Below, piece by piece: positions 1 through 11,247 of a stretch of 64,000 nt of DNA. Position 1 is the stretch's first letter. Every line of letters starts with the position of its first letter. The stretch comes from Alnus glutinosa. Taxonomy: Eukaryota; Streptophyta; Magnoliopsida; Fagales; Betulaceae. A program made the position numbers and the translations under genes. The notes below the pieces were generated by a model that was not told the DNA's origin, ran no database searches, and saw only the letters and a list, made by a program, of their open reading frames with translations. The stretch lies in assembly GCF_958979055.1 (NCBI RefSeq), contig NC_084893.1:5149071-5213070 (forward strand), given 5' to 3'.

Positions 1-410
1 GGTCCTACTTGCGGCCCATACCACTTTACAGTGTTGACAGTACCTTGGGACTATCAAGACACATTAATTAGCAACTGAACATAATTTATCCATAAACTAG
101 CTAAGTTAAAAAGGTAATGAAATATAAAAGATAAATATTTTGGGTGCTCACAATGACATTGGTTTGGGTCCAAGGCTGCGACTGAGTAGACTGACCTACT
201 ACTTGCGGTCCTACTTGAGGCCCATACCACCTTACGGTGTTGACAGTACCTTGGGACTGTTAAGACACATTAGTTTGTTTACAGATAAATAAACAACACA
301 TAAATTATGGGTGTTTTCAGTGCTAACCCAAGACTTGGTTCGACTCTGAGTCTGAGGCTGAGATTGAGGCTGAATCTGAGGCTGAGATTGACTTCTACCT
401 CTGCTTGAAA
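1..410. repeat. Tandem pair of ~206-bp units
   Basis: Bases 1-66 recur at about 207-272 with a few substitutions (both begin GGTCCTACTTG). The following parts (67-206 and 273-410) also align loosely, each holding a 'gggtg...cca/gac' segment and a GACT(C)TGAG stretch. This is a diverged direct duplication with a period near 206 bp, cut by the left edge of the window. The second unit runs into the Gly/Arg-rich reading frame on the minus strand, so the duplicated stretch may be the 3' end of an old transposase gene. That last point is inference. Confidence 0.7.
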
Positions 411-525
411 CCCTTGAAGCTGTAAGTCCTGGTGGGGTTGGTGGACCCATACCCCTGCCCCTACCAATAGCCCTGCTACCAATACCCCTACCCCTACTCA
501 TACCCATCCCCCTACCACATACCAT
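232..525 (-). pseudogene. Gly/Arg- and Ser/Gln-rich ORF, possible MULE transposase tail
   Basis: A 97-codon minus-strand frame starts with Met and runs through Gly-Arg repeats, a Pro patch, then Ser-Gln-Pro-Gln repeats. Low-complexity RGRG tails of this kind follow the SWIM zinc knuckle in many plant Mutator-like transposases, which is why that origin is suggested. No DDE or SWIM domain is visible. It could equally be chance low complexity. Function is not assigned. Confidence 0.25.
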
Positions 526-875
526 TTAGACCCACTCGGCCACTACACAACAAAACCAACCAGACTAAACAATCAACATCCTGTAAAGGCAGACATTAAT
601 CTACTAACCTTTTTCCCAAACATTCCTGTAAAGCCAGACAATTCACTCGACATATGGCCCTACCACTAAATCAAACATTAAACAATCAACATCCCAACCA
701 GTAAAAATGCCCTATGACTTTCCCTATTTCTAAATTTTGGCAACAATCATGAAGATTCAGTACCCTATATAAAAATACCCAAAACAAGAATCACGTAGAG
801 ATAAAAAATGGCTACACTGTCTATATTACCTCTAGTGTCTGAAAAACCCAACTCCAAAATGCACACCTCTGGCAA

Positions 876-931
876 GGCAACGCACCTCCAGCAACCCACG
901 TCCGGCAACGCACCTCCAGCAACCCACGTCC
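876..931. repeat. 28-bp tandem duplication
   Basis: Two back-to-back 28-bp units (876-903 and 904-931), each starting GGCAACGCACCTCCAGC. They are essentially identical and lie in a GC-richer patch of the spacer. No gene is recognised around them. Confidence 0.85.
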
Positions 932-1159
932 GACGACGCAGTGCCACTCCTGTGAACCCCGGACGCCCGTGAGCTTTAGATCCAAGCCTTTGATTTCGGC
1001 CCTACCCCAAAACCGAAGCCCGACTGATCGACACCCCCGTGAAGAACTCGGTCGACTGGTTCTACCTTCGCCTGCCCTGATCGACTAACCCTAAAATACG
1101 ACAAGTCTGTTCAAAATGGACTAACCCTGATTGACTAACCCATATCGACTAACCCATAT

Positions 1160-1201
1160 GGTGAAAAGTGGCAAAATTGTAATATTTTGCCACTTTTCAC
1201 C
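1160..1201. repeat. Perfect 17-bp inverted repeat (hairpin)
   Basis: Arms 1160-1176 and 1185-1201 are perfectly complementary (GGTGAAAAGTGGCAAAA and its reverse complement) around an 8-base loop TTGTAATA. The arms sit at one edge of a spacer remnant rich in 'gtagtttgg' motifs (1340-1430). This could be an element end or a small hairpin. It is too short to call a miRNA precursor. Confidence 0.85.
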
Positions 1202-1604
1202 TCATACATGTGTTTAAGGCAAGCAGGGCATTTTCGTAAATCCAGATTTGTACAGAAGGGCAATTTCGGGCTAAAAATATCACGTGCACGGCAGGTGACT
1301 TGTTTCCATCCAATTTGACGACTTAAACTGACGGATGGGGCCAAAAAATGAGAAGTTGGTAGTTTGGAGGGTCCGAGTGTAAGTGTTGGTAGTTTGGGGT
1401 GCCATCCGGAGAAAGGGTAGTAGTTTGGGGGGCTAAAAAATATTTTTCCCAAAAAAAAACTAAGAATTTTAACTTACGTAATTACATAGGGAAAATAAGA
1501 AAAAAAATAATGATTACCTCCTGGAACAAGATGATGAGGGAGCGACGCTTGCTGTCTTGGTTGTCAACCACGTGGGCATTAGGCGCTGGGCACTGGGCGT
1601 GGCA

Positions 1605-1830
1605 CTGGGCTAGTGGGCGTCGTGGGCGTGGCCGTGGTCGTGGGTGTGGATCAGAGATTCATAAGATAAGAAGAAAGAATAAGGAAAGAATAAGAGAAGA
1701 GAAGTGAAGAAGAAGAGGCAACGACGTGGGCGTGGGCGTGGATCGGAGATTCATAAGAGTAGAAGAAGGAAGAAGGAAAGAAGAAGAGGCGACGGCGTGT
1801 GTGAAGAGCAAAGAAGAAGAGGCGACGACG
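1605..1830 (+). repeat. Purine-rich GTGGGCGTGG / GAAGAAGA repeat
   Basis: Two diverged units of about 95 bp (around 1641-1701 and 1736-1795) share GGATC(A/G)GAGATTCATAAGA followed by AAGAAG-type runs, preceded by GGGCGTGGCCGTGG-like stretches. Open frames across it encode only Arg/Gly/Lys-rich low complexity. I treat it as repeat, not gene. It abuts a LINE zf-RVT fragment at 1841. Confidence 0.6.
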
Positions 1831-1840
1831 TGTGTGCAGG

Positions 1841-2000
1841 GATCACCTGTTCTTTGAATGCAGTTTCAGTCATTGGATATGGAGAGCTGTAATGGAGGCT
1901 TGTTTGATAACTAGTCCGAAATTGGAATGGAAGGAAGTTTCGGCTTGGTGCTCTTCCGAATTGAAGGGTAGAAGTTTCGTTGCTATTTTGTGTAAATTCT
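1841..2000 (+). pseudogene. LINE zf-RVT fragment
   Basis: Translating from 1841 gives DHLFFECSFSHWIWRAVMEA followed by a stretch ending SSELKGRSFVAILCKF and a stop. The H-L-F-F-E-C...W-W pattern is the zinc-binding reverse-transcriptase domain (zf-RVT) at the C-terminus of plant LINE polyproteins. Only about 53 codons remain, with no RT domain nearby, so it is a dead fragment. Confidence 0.7.
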
Positions 2001-2534
2001 AACTTTGCAACTACTGTTTATCATGTATACACAGAAATGATTTGCTGCATGAACATTCTTTTAGATCATAGGAACCTCCCGCTGCATGATAAAAGTATAT
2101 TGAAAATTTTAATGTACCAAGTTAGGGTTTTAACTCAAAAACGTATATATAAGTCGTAATCGTATTCTTTGTTGATGATAGTAACTGTCCACTGTCGAAC
2201 TATATAAATTCTCTCTTCTTCTTCATTATTTATTTATTTTTTTTCTTTACTTTTTATTGAATCACATCGTCTTGACAATACCAACAATAATACTGTAATT
2301 GTGGAGAATATGATTCCAACAACCAAAAATCTGATACTTAAGAAACTCTGTAATCGTAGATAGAGAAGAACATCTCCTTGATTAATTAATTGAAGATTTC
2401 ACTTCAAAAAAAAAATTAATTGACGTAAGATATTGCAAATTGGACAATTCCAAAGTACACATTACATAAGTTGTGGGTCCTCTTAATTAAGACAAGATAA
2501 ACTCCTCTCACAAATCTAATGCTCAATTTGTTCC
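2000..2534. other. AT-rich spacer, nothing recognised
   Basis: No frame of interest, no RNA gene and no clear repeat is visible in this AT-rich stretch between the zf-RVT relic and the first TIR element. Confidence 0.6.
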
Positions 2535-2995
2535 GACATAAAATGATTTCGGTATTTTATGGTGTTTGGTAGGGGCGAAAACAATGGTCATTGGAAATCA
2601 TTTTTAGTTTGATCGTAAAAACTTTTTTAATTTTTGAAAAACGATTTACGGTTTTTCCGAATTTAAACTCTTTGTTCTTACATGCACGTTTGTGGGAATT
2701 CGCCACCACAGGGCATCGGAGTATGTTGGTAGCTCGAATCTACCGTCGAATGTCTTGAATTTTGGCATCCGGGTGCCGTCGGAATCCAGCTGGAGTTGGT
2801 GGAGTCCAGCAACGGCAACCGAACGTTGACAGATTCCGGCAATGGTTGTCGGATTCCATTTTTTGCTGTTCGTACTTTTTTCCTACGAGCCAAACGCCGA
2901 AAAATATTTTTGAAAAATTCATTTTTTGAAAAATGATTTCGCCGCAAATATTTTACAACGAAAATCATTTTACGTTGAAACAAACGAAACATAAG
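2535..2995. mobile_element. TIR element (MITE-like)
   Basis: The left end (ATAAAATGATTTCGGTATTTTATGG) is mirrored by the right end, whose reverse complement begins with a GTTTCAACGTAAAATGATTTTCG-type sequence. 'TGTTTGGTAGGGGCGAAAAC' lies just inside the left end. The middle is GC-richer and has CCGGAAT/GGTTGTCGGATTCC palindromic pieces. About 460 bp with imperfect terminal inverted repeats fits a non-autonomous DNA element. No target duplication could be fixed. Confidence 0.55.
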
Positions 2996-3395
2996 AAAAA
3001 CTACATTTTATTCCCTAAAGTTTCACGTAAATTACAATTTTGTCTCCAAAGTGAAAAAAATTGCAATGAATCCTAACCAAGTTTTTTAATTTTGCAATAT
3101 AGCTAAATCTTCCAAAAATACCCGAAAAAAATTATTATTTAAAAAAAAATGACTAAAAAAATCCTCAAATGCTCGAAGCCACCCCATTTTTTTTAGTTTT
3201 TTTTTTTTAAAAAAAAAATTGATTTTTTAGTTTTAAGATGAATTGGCTACATTGCAAATTTAGATTTTTTTTTTTTTTTTTGTTATACAAAATTAGAAAA
3301 TTTAGTTGGGATTCATTGCAACTTTTATCCCTTTAAAGGCATAATTACAATTTGGATAAAACTGTGAAGGGTAAAAAGTAATTTTTCCAACTAAT
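2990..3395. mobile_element. TIR element of ~400 bp, directly abutting the previous one
   Basis: The left ~85 bp (from GAAAAACTACATTTTATTCCC) is the imperfect inverse of the right ~85 bp (ends AAGGGTAAAAAGTAATTTTTCC). Both carry the marker TTGCAATGAATCC(T/C)AAC on opposite strands. The centre is poly(A)/poly(T). Its right half recurs at 4500-4590 as part of the 1.2-kb duplication. Confidence 0.6.
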
Positions 3396-5615
3396 TCCAA
3401 CACGTCAGCATGGATTCCCTCGATCATGGGCTCATGGCTATATATCCACTTGCTTCTACTACAAAATCTCTCTTTATTCGCCCCATATCACCCGGAAAAT
3501 ACAAATTATCACTAAAAGTTCCAATTAAATACGATTTATGACATCACTATGGAGCTCTCCTTTTACCATCGAATAATAATTAGTAGTATTTATAATTTAT
3601 TTTTCTTTTTTTCCCCTGAGATAACGATATTATACTTTCATCAGGATAAATCTAGAATTTTTTTTTTTTTTGAGCAAAAAAAGAAGAAGAAAATAGAGAT
3701 TACGGTGCAATTTTGTTTTTGGAGTAGTCCTAATCCAAGGATCAGATCATTTCCTTTTCATTATTTTATGGTACATAATAAATTTAAGGAAAAAATACAC
3801 ACAAATTCTTCAAATTTTCGCTTTATTGTCAATGTTCCTCTCAAATTAAAATATTTTTTTTTTTAAAAAAAAAGTCACTCTCAAACTATTAATTGTTTTC
3901 AATATCTCTCCTAAATTATTAAAAAAATACAAATGTCCTCCCTAGTGACAAAAATACCATTCATAAAATTATTAAAAAAAGGTCAAAACTTAAATAACAA
4001 AAACAAAAAAATAAAAACTGGTTTTTCTTCTTTCTTTTTTTTTTTTTTTTTTTTTCATTTGTTTGTTTGTTTTTTTATAAATTTCAGTTATTTTTTAATA
4101 AAAAATTCGTAAATTTAAGGCCATTTTTATATTTTTGTTGGTCTTAGGAGGCATTGACATTTTTTGATAATTTGAGGGGGAACATTGACACAATTGGACA
4201 ATTGGTAGTTTGGGGGATATCAATTGAGTGGTAGTTTGAGGAAAATATATATATTTTTTCCTAAATTTAATAAATATAATGATGTATTTGTTATCCTATA
4301 ATGAATATGTCGTCGTGTCATTTAAAAATTTTCAATGTCATTAAATCACGTACAGTCCATTAAATACAACAAAACAGAATTTAAATCGTGAAATAATTTA
4401 TCCGCGAAGCCACCCCAAATTTTTTTAGTTTTTTTTTTCTTTAAAAAAAAATAATTTTTAAGAATATTTTCGGATAAATTTGCTACATTATAAAATTAAG
4501 AAATTTGGCCGGGTCTATTACAACTTTTTACACTTTAAAGGCAATTTGAGTGAAACTTTAGAAGTCAAAGTATAATTTTCCCCGAATCTAATTCCAACAC
4601 GTCAGCATCGAATCCCTCTATCATAGCTATATTTCCACTTTTTTCTACTACAAAGTACAAAATCTCTCTTTATTCGCCCCATATCACCCGGAAAATACAT
4701 ATATATTATCACTAAAATTGCAATTAAATACGATTTATGACATCACTATGGAGCTCTCTTTTTTTTTTTTTTTTCTTTTTCTTTTTTTGAAGGGAATGGA
4801 GCTCTCTTTTTAGCAACGAATAATATTTAGTAGTATTTATAATTTCTTTTTTTCCCCTGAGATAACGATATTATACTTTCATCAGGATAAATCTAGATTT
4901 TTTTTTCTCTTTTTTTCTTTTTGAGCAAAAAGAAAAGAAGAGTATAGAGATCACGGGGTAATTTTGTATTGGAGTAGTCCTAATCCAAGGATCAGATCAT
5001 TTCCTATTTATTATTTTATGGTATATATTGAATTTAAGAGAAAAATACACACAATTCTTTTAAACTATTATTTTATTGTCAATGTCCATTCCAAACTATC
5101 AATTGTATTAATGTCTCTTATAAATTACTAAAAAATACCAATATCCCCCCTAATGACAAAAATACCATTCATAAAATTATTAATCTTTTGAAAAAAAATT
5201 ATTAAAAAATTTTAATTAACAAAAAGTTATAAAAAAAATAAAAAATGGTTTTTTTTTTTTTTAAAAAAAATTTTTAAACATTTTTTTTATAATTTTCAGT
5301 TACTTTTTTTTTTCTTAAAAAAAAACCATTCTTTTACTTTTTTTTTTTTTTTTTAAATTTATAATAATATAAATTTAGGGTCATTTTTGTCTTTTTGTTA
5401 GTCTTAGGGGGCATTGACATTTTTTGATAGTTAGAGGGAGATATGTGTATTTTTTCCTAAATTTGACAAATATAATGATGTATATGTTACTGCATGATAA
5501 ATATGTTGTCGTATCAGTTAAAATTTTAAAATGTCATTAAACTATGTATAGTCTATTAAATACAACAAAATATAATTTGAATCGTAAAATAATTGAAATT
5601 GAGATAATATATCCG
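3174..5615. repeat. ~1.23-kb direct tandem duplication
   Basis: Copy 1 (about 3174-4404) and copy 2 (about 4405-5615) both start CGAAGCCACCCC and run in the same order through CCAACACGTCAGCAT, TTCGCCCCATATCACCCGG, CGATTTATGACATCACTATG, CCCCTGAGATAACGATATTA, GGAGTAGTCCTAATCCAAGG and end near an AAATAATT(TA)TCCGC-like junction. Homopolymer runs and small indels separate them, so the event is not recent. No real gene lies inside. Confidence 0.85.
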
Positions 5616-5875
5616 CAATCAATGGTATGTAAACTTATTCTATTGATTGAATGTTATCCAATTACCACCCATATTTTAAGCTGTCATATAAAGGGCTTAA
5701 TTAATATATCAGGACATAATTTTCTTCTAAAATGAATTGGAGAAATTTTCTTCAATAATTCAGTTGATAAAACAGATATGTATTTATTAGTATGTGAGGC
5801 TTAATTGAGAAAATTAATTCATCAAAAAAAAAATTGAAAAAATTAAGAAAAAAAATAAAAAAAAAATAAGACTTA

Positions 5876-6170
5876 GGGTCCGTTTGAATTTATAATTTAA
5901 AATAACGATTTTAAAATCTGCTATTTAAAAAAAAAAAAATTTTAAAAACGTTGTTAAACGTTTGGCAAAATCGTAGTTTAACCTTTAAAAGCGCAAATTA
6001 ACCTTTAAAATTATATGTTTTTAAAAAAGTAATTTATTACCTGCGATTGAAAAAAGTAAATTTTCTACATTTTTAAATTACAATTTTTAAAAATAAAATT
6101 TTCAAACAATTTATATTCAACTATTTAATTTAAAATCGCATTTATTTTTTTTAAAAAAATATTTCCCTAA
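5876..6170. mobile_element. MITE, family copy 1 (GTCCGTTTG...)
   Basis: Starts GGTCCGTTTGAATTTATAAT and has the core TTAAACGTTTGGCAAAATCG. The right part is the loose inverse of the left (TTAAAATCGCATT near the end). The same core occurs at 25453-25712, so this is a dispersed family. Confidence 0.6.
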
Positions 6171-6239
6171 TTGAAGAGACAAGTCGCAAATTGCCGATCA
6201 AAACTCACAACTGCTATAACTGAAAACGGCAGACAAAAA

Positions 6240-6585
6240 AAAAACAAAAAAAAGCCCCGTCAGTTAACGACGTGAAGCGACGTAGCGGCGTCAAAAACCC
6301 GTCAACGTTCCGTCCCCGTATAAGTCCCTCTCGGCTCCCAGTATTACTTCACGTCTTCACGTCTTCACCTCACTCCATCAGCTTTTAGCTTCGTTCGCTC
6401 CGAAATCTCATTCTCGCTGATCTTTCTTCGCTGTTGTTTGGGGGTTTGGATGATTGGTCCCGACTTGAACCAGTTCGTGAGAGATCCGATCTGGATTCCG
6501 CTCTCGGACTCGAGCATTTCCGTCCTCAGATGAGTGTAGCTGAATCTTGTGCGTCACTCTAGGGTTTCGCTTCTGTTCCCACTCT
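6240..6585 (+). promoter_or_regulatory. Inferred promoter and 5' UTR of the SIS3-like gene
   Basis: Composition changes from AT-rich spacer to a CT-rich leader with CGTC/GTCAAC stretches and CTTCACGTC repeats (6346-6368). A possible TATA-like GTATAAGTCC is at about 6318. The chosen ATG (6586) is the first that leads into the conserved MAMRGVDFKWYDGFF start. Confidence 0.45.
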
Positions 6586-9500
6586 ATGGCCATGAGAGGC
6601 GTCGATTTCAAGTGGTTTGTTTCATTCTTGAGCGTGTGTTGTGTGTGTGTGTGTGAGGAATTTGGGGTTTTTAATGTGAAATTGGGGCTTTGCAGGTACG
6701 ACGGGTTCTTCTTGTCGATGCTGGCGACGAGTGTGTATCCTTTGATGCTCGTAGTTAGGGTTTAATTAGGTTTTGGCGGAGTCTGAATTTGAGTAATTGT
6801 TTTTTTTTTTTAACTTTTTATATACTGATGTATTTTTAAGTAATGCATTTATGTTATTTATTTAAGTATGTTAACTGGTTTGAAAACCAAAAGAAGGTAA
6901 AAATGTGAAAGACGCCATTTATTGGATAAGTTTTCCTTTGACATTGTTGCTTATAGAGTAATCGTTGCGATCAATTGGAAGCGGTACCATTCTTGTACAT
7001 CCCCGTTGCACATATGGATTGTGGTGGGTTTTCAGAATTTTAAGCAATTCTGAAAAACTTCTCCAATTTGAGTTTTTAATTCTTCTGAGTTATGTGTTAT
7101 CTTTGTTGGTTCAGGTTGATTATACTACCGTATTTGTTTTTCGCCTTTTGATGTTCGTAGATAATGGACTTGCCGCTGGAATGGGTTTGTAAGTCCTTCT
7201 CTCTTTTATTGTTGAGATGGTTTTTGATTTTGGGATGGAATCTTGTCCCCCTTTGTAAATTAATTAGATGGGGGAGAAATATAGACACTTTTCAGTTAGG
7301 AGGGGCGCATCAAAGAAGATTGGTGCTCGTGAAATTTGGCATGTTGGAGGAATGGGAAGACTTTTGTTGTATGATTGGTGTAAGCCTATCAAATTGAAGA
7401 AAAAAAAATTAAGAATACAACTAGAAATTAGGTGTGCCTTAAAGGTACATTTTATGCGTTTTTTCTGATAAGAAAAATGTATGGAAATGAGCGGAGCTTA
7501 AAACAAATGTTGAAATGGATGATTTCTTTGACTTACGAATATATTTATATACATGGTCTATTGTGGATTGTAGGGGTAATATCAATTAATAATCAGTGAT
7601 TGAGATGGTCTAGTCATATGCAATGAAGACCTGTCTCTTGTGATGCTTAAGTGAGTGTTACGTTTCAAGTTGAACCTGCTATAAGAATGAGGGAAAGATA
7701 AAAAGTACATAGTGGAGGTTGTGGCGGGAAAGGCATGGTGGTCTATGCTGTACCAAAAATGTAACCTTGGATGTGGGCAACTTGGAATAAAATATTGGTG
7801 TGGTTTATTTGATATGGTTGACATGGGGCTTTGTTAAGTTAGTTTCAGTTGAGCGTTAATAATTCTAGAAGCAGAAATTGCTCTATTATTGCATAAACAT
7901 TTTCCTTGCCTGTCAACTCAGATCTCGTCACTCAAATTGTTTTATTTTGTTGTCCCCTTTTCTTTTAGAGTGGCTATATGGTTATTATTCTTGTCTATTT
8001 CTTTGTTTTCCAACGGCATTTCGTATAGCTAACATGTTATATAATACCTCTTCCCTAACAAATTTATGTGCTTTTAGGGATTTTGGGTGGCAACAGAGGT
8101 ATGCTCGTTTCTGTGGAAGAGTAGTGGTGCTTTCGATTCTGTCTTTGTTGCTGTATCCATTCCTTTGGGCTTGGACTGTAATTGGTACTCTCTGGTTCAG
8201 ACGAGCAAAAGATTGTGTAAGTTATTTTACAATTTCAATGTTCATGCTATTGATATTCTTTTATTATCAGTGGCACTGTCGTCTGTGAATGGCTTGATTA
8301 TGGAGCTAATGCATTAAATGCTTGCAGTTGCCTGAAGAAGGTCAGAAATGGGGTTTCCTGATTTGGTTGCTTTTTAGCTACTGTGGACTCTTTTGCATTG
8401 CTTGCATGTCATTGGGGAAGGTTAGTGGTGCACTTTGTACTTGTGCATTTTTTAGATTTGACTATGATTTCGAACTATATCATTAGTGAGATCTTTCTTC
8501 TCTTTTTCATTTTGCATTTCTTATTTGCCATGTTCTGGCTGGCCTGTTTTGCATCCTATTTAGTAATATAGCTCCTTGATGTTTTCTATGATCCTTGTTT
8601 ATTGAACATCTCTTCTGCAGTGGTTGACACGAAGACAGGCACACTTACTACGTGCTCAACAGGGGATTCCTTTATCCGAATATGGGGTAAGCTCTCAAAT
8701 TTCTTGCATCTTGAACTCTAAATGGTTACAACAATTTTGTCATCTTCAGTAATTTTCGTAAGGTTTTTCCATCAATAATTATCAATTAACTATATGGCTC
8801 GTGGAAACATGGAACCTTTGTTGCCTTTTACTGTTATAATTAGTATCAGAATAGAATGCTATAACTGTTGTCATGGAACAACTTATTAAAGAATGACCAA
8901 TGTGATTTGAAGAGAAAAAAGAGGAAAAAAAAAAAAAGAAGACTTGAACTTGTTATACCCTGAATGTAAACCGTTTATTTGAGGGATGAAGTATTACCAT
9001 TATTCTATGCCTGAGGCTAATATTTCCTTAAGCACCTGTATTTGAACTTGTATAAGGACAATGAGTACAGTACAATGTAATGCAACCTATTTACGGCAAA
9101 TTAATATATTCATAAAAAAAAAATGAAATGCAACCTATTTAACATGCCTGCTTAGTATTGGTATGAACTCATAAGAATGATAGTTCAGTACAATGTGATG
9201 TAGCCTATGTAGCATGCCTGCTTAATGTTGGTGGCTGGTATAACATTCAGTGCAAGTTTTATCTGTTTGTATGTTGCTTACATTTGTTTAGCCCTAAATA
9301 AGACTAAACAATTATAAGAAGGATTCCCCTCCCTCTTCTAGGTTCTGGTTGACATGATCCGTGTACCAGATTGGGCATTTGAAGCTGCTGGTCAGGAAAC
9401 AAGAGGCATGGGCCAAGATGCTGCTGCATACCATCCTGGACTTTACTTGACTACTGCTCAGGTAAGTGTTCATTGGGTTGGATTACATATTGCCATTTAG

Positions 9501-11247
9501 TCTTGATTCTTTTTACTTTGTACCCTTCTATTATTTATTCCCTAGAAATATGATGTTAAAAACTTTTCAAGCCCCTGAAAGCTGTTTAGATGAACTCAAG
9601 CCCATTATTGACATTCCAAAAAGGGCTGATCAGAAATGAGGGAGGCATTTAAGGGCATTGCTAAGGCACTGTGTGTATGTGCTCATGTGTATGGTCTACT
9701 AGAACTATGCAATAGATTTACAGGGCTGGTATTGATATATTTCAAGAATACATCAGTTACCATTCACTATTAGAATATTTCAAGGCTGTATTATTTATCA
9801 TGCTCTCATAATACTTCCAATTCTCTCTTCATTGCAAAAACCATTTTGTGTTTATCTACTTTACTCCTAATATTATTGAGTTCTGAATCCTGAAGGTTGT
9901 TTTTTTTTTTTTTTTTTTTTGGGGGGGGGGGGGTTTCACAGAGGGAAGCAGTTGAAGCACTCATTCAGGAACTTCCAAAGTTCAGGTTAAAGGCTGTTCC
10001 AACAGATTGCAGTGAATGTCCCATATGCTTAGAAGAGTTCCATGTAGGGAATGAGGTAATTCTTTTCTTTTCTGACTAGTGCTAATTGATCATGTTAAAC
10101 AAACCAGTTACACTACTTTTTAAAGAACCAAGTATCTGTCATGTTAAAGCAAAAGATTAAAATGCTATGTTTACAGGATTTTTTTCACAGTCTATTCACG
10201 ATGTATCATCTGCAGCCCTCTTGTGACATAGCAGTTATTAAATCTGCACTTGATTTTCAAATTTAATGGTGGAGATGATACATTGTGAAAGAAACCTTGT
10301 GAAAAGAGCATTACTCAAACTATATGAGAATATGAGAGTGGTTGGGATTCCTTTCTCATCATCTGGCTGTATGCGGGGCCATATGAAGGGATTGCTTGAC
10401 ATAAATTTTAAAAAAAATTAGGTTAATTTTTGAAGGATCACATGGTATAATTTTGATTGCTGACCTTTACAACTTCTCATCCTTTCTTCGGGCTTTGGTT
10501 TCTTTCTATTTAAAATTGGGGTGCCTTAAAAATATGTAATAAAATTTCTAGTGTACTTAGAGGGGCGCCTTACGCCTTTTCTTTTTCTTTTTCTTTTTTT
10601 TTTTTTATAAAATTTCATTTACTTATCAAAAAAAAAAAAATATGTAATAAATTTTTAAGTCCTAGAAAACATACAAATTCTTTGAGAAAAGGTTAATGCA
10701 GATGCACGACTGTTACCATTAGGAGGTGCAGGCCACCACACCCATGCTCATTCTGTCATTCATACGCAGAAATATCTGTGCCTTTTGGTAGTGTGGATTA
10801 TTACTAGGGCAGTTGAACACAAGTTTCTTACTAAAACTGGTGCAGGTTCGTGGCCTGCCTTGTGCTCACAATTTCCATGTAGAGTGCATTGACGAGTGGC
10901 TTCGGCTGAATGTGAAATGTCCTAGGTGCCGTTGCTCAGTTTTCCCTAATCTTGATCTTAGTGCTTTATCTAATCTTCGCGCTGAGACTGAACGGACATC
11001 TGCCAGTGTGGTGACAACCAACAGATATGTAAGAGAACCTTCCAGCCAGAGCTATCTGTTGAGATTGCAGGGTCTGCTCCGTCCAGTGCGTACCGGTAAT
11101 GCAGGGGCAGCTGATGATGCTGACACTTCGTTGGAAACTGCAGAGAATGGGGGTGTGGCAGTGGTGACTCGGGATCCATCAAGCACAGAGCCGGTTCCCT
11201 CAGTTGGAAGCATGTCTGTTGGTCAGGCCACCCAACCGCAACACTAG
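6586..11247 (+). CDS. SIS3: RING-H2 membrane E3 ubiquitin ligase, SIS3-like
   Basis: Ten coding exons: 6586-6614, 6696-6734, 6957-7023, 7115-7188, 8078-8216, 8328-8420, 8621-8686, 9342-9461, 9942-10055, 10846-11247 (1143 nt, 380 aa). Residues ~13-30, 46-62, 86-108 and 122-143 are hydrophobic membrane segments. The C-terminal RING-H2 has zinc ligands C235, C238, C253, H255, H258, C261, C272 and C275. The protein closely resembles, from memory, Arabidopsis SUGAR-INSENSITIVE 3 (At3g47990, slightly shorter), a ubiquitin ligase that promotes sugar responses in seedlings. That role is family knowledge; the E3 activity is inferred from the intact RING. The Ser/Thr-rich tail after residue 290 is variable. 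Exons 5-10 are the most certain. The exon 2 donor (ACGAGTGT|gtat) was set by frame and by the family motif ATSVxIVAIN. Confidence 0.93.
9900..9933 (+). other. T21-G13 tract at a splice acceptor
   Basis: A run of 21 T followed by 13 G lies just upstream of the TTTCACAG acceptor of SIS3-like exon 9 (exon starts 9942). The T run is a strong polypyrimidine tract, but the G run separates it from the AG. Confidence 0.9.
10528..10656 (+). mobile_element. 5'-truncated LINE tail with target-site duplication (SIS3-like intron 9)
   Basis: The stretch GGGGCGCCTTACGCC, a CTTTTT-rich run, then ATTTACTTATC and a poly(A) of about 13 form the 3' end shared by the LINEs in this window. The motif AAATATGTAATAAA precedes it at about 10528-10542 and follows the poly(A) at about 10640-10654, a clear target-site duplication of ~14 bp. 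Coordinates are good to within a few bases. Confidence 0.75.

Noticed and set aside
1399..1892. Arg/Gly/Lys-rich frames (102 and 62 codons)
   Set aside because: They translate a purine-rich repeat and end in the LINE zf-RVT relic in the wrong frame.
7575..7830. Possible RTE-type LINE end in SIS3-like intron 4 (LRW.SHMQ.RPVS, VEVVAGKAWWSM)
   Set aside because: A faint likeness to the 'LRWFGHVQRRP' tail of LINE polyproteins, but with stops and no confirmable second motif. Too weak to annotate.
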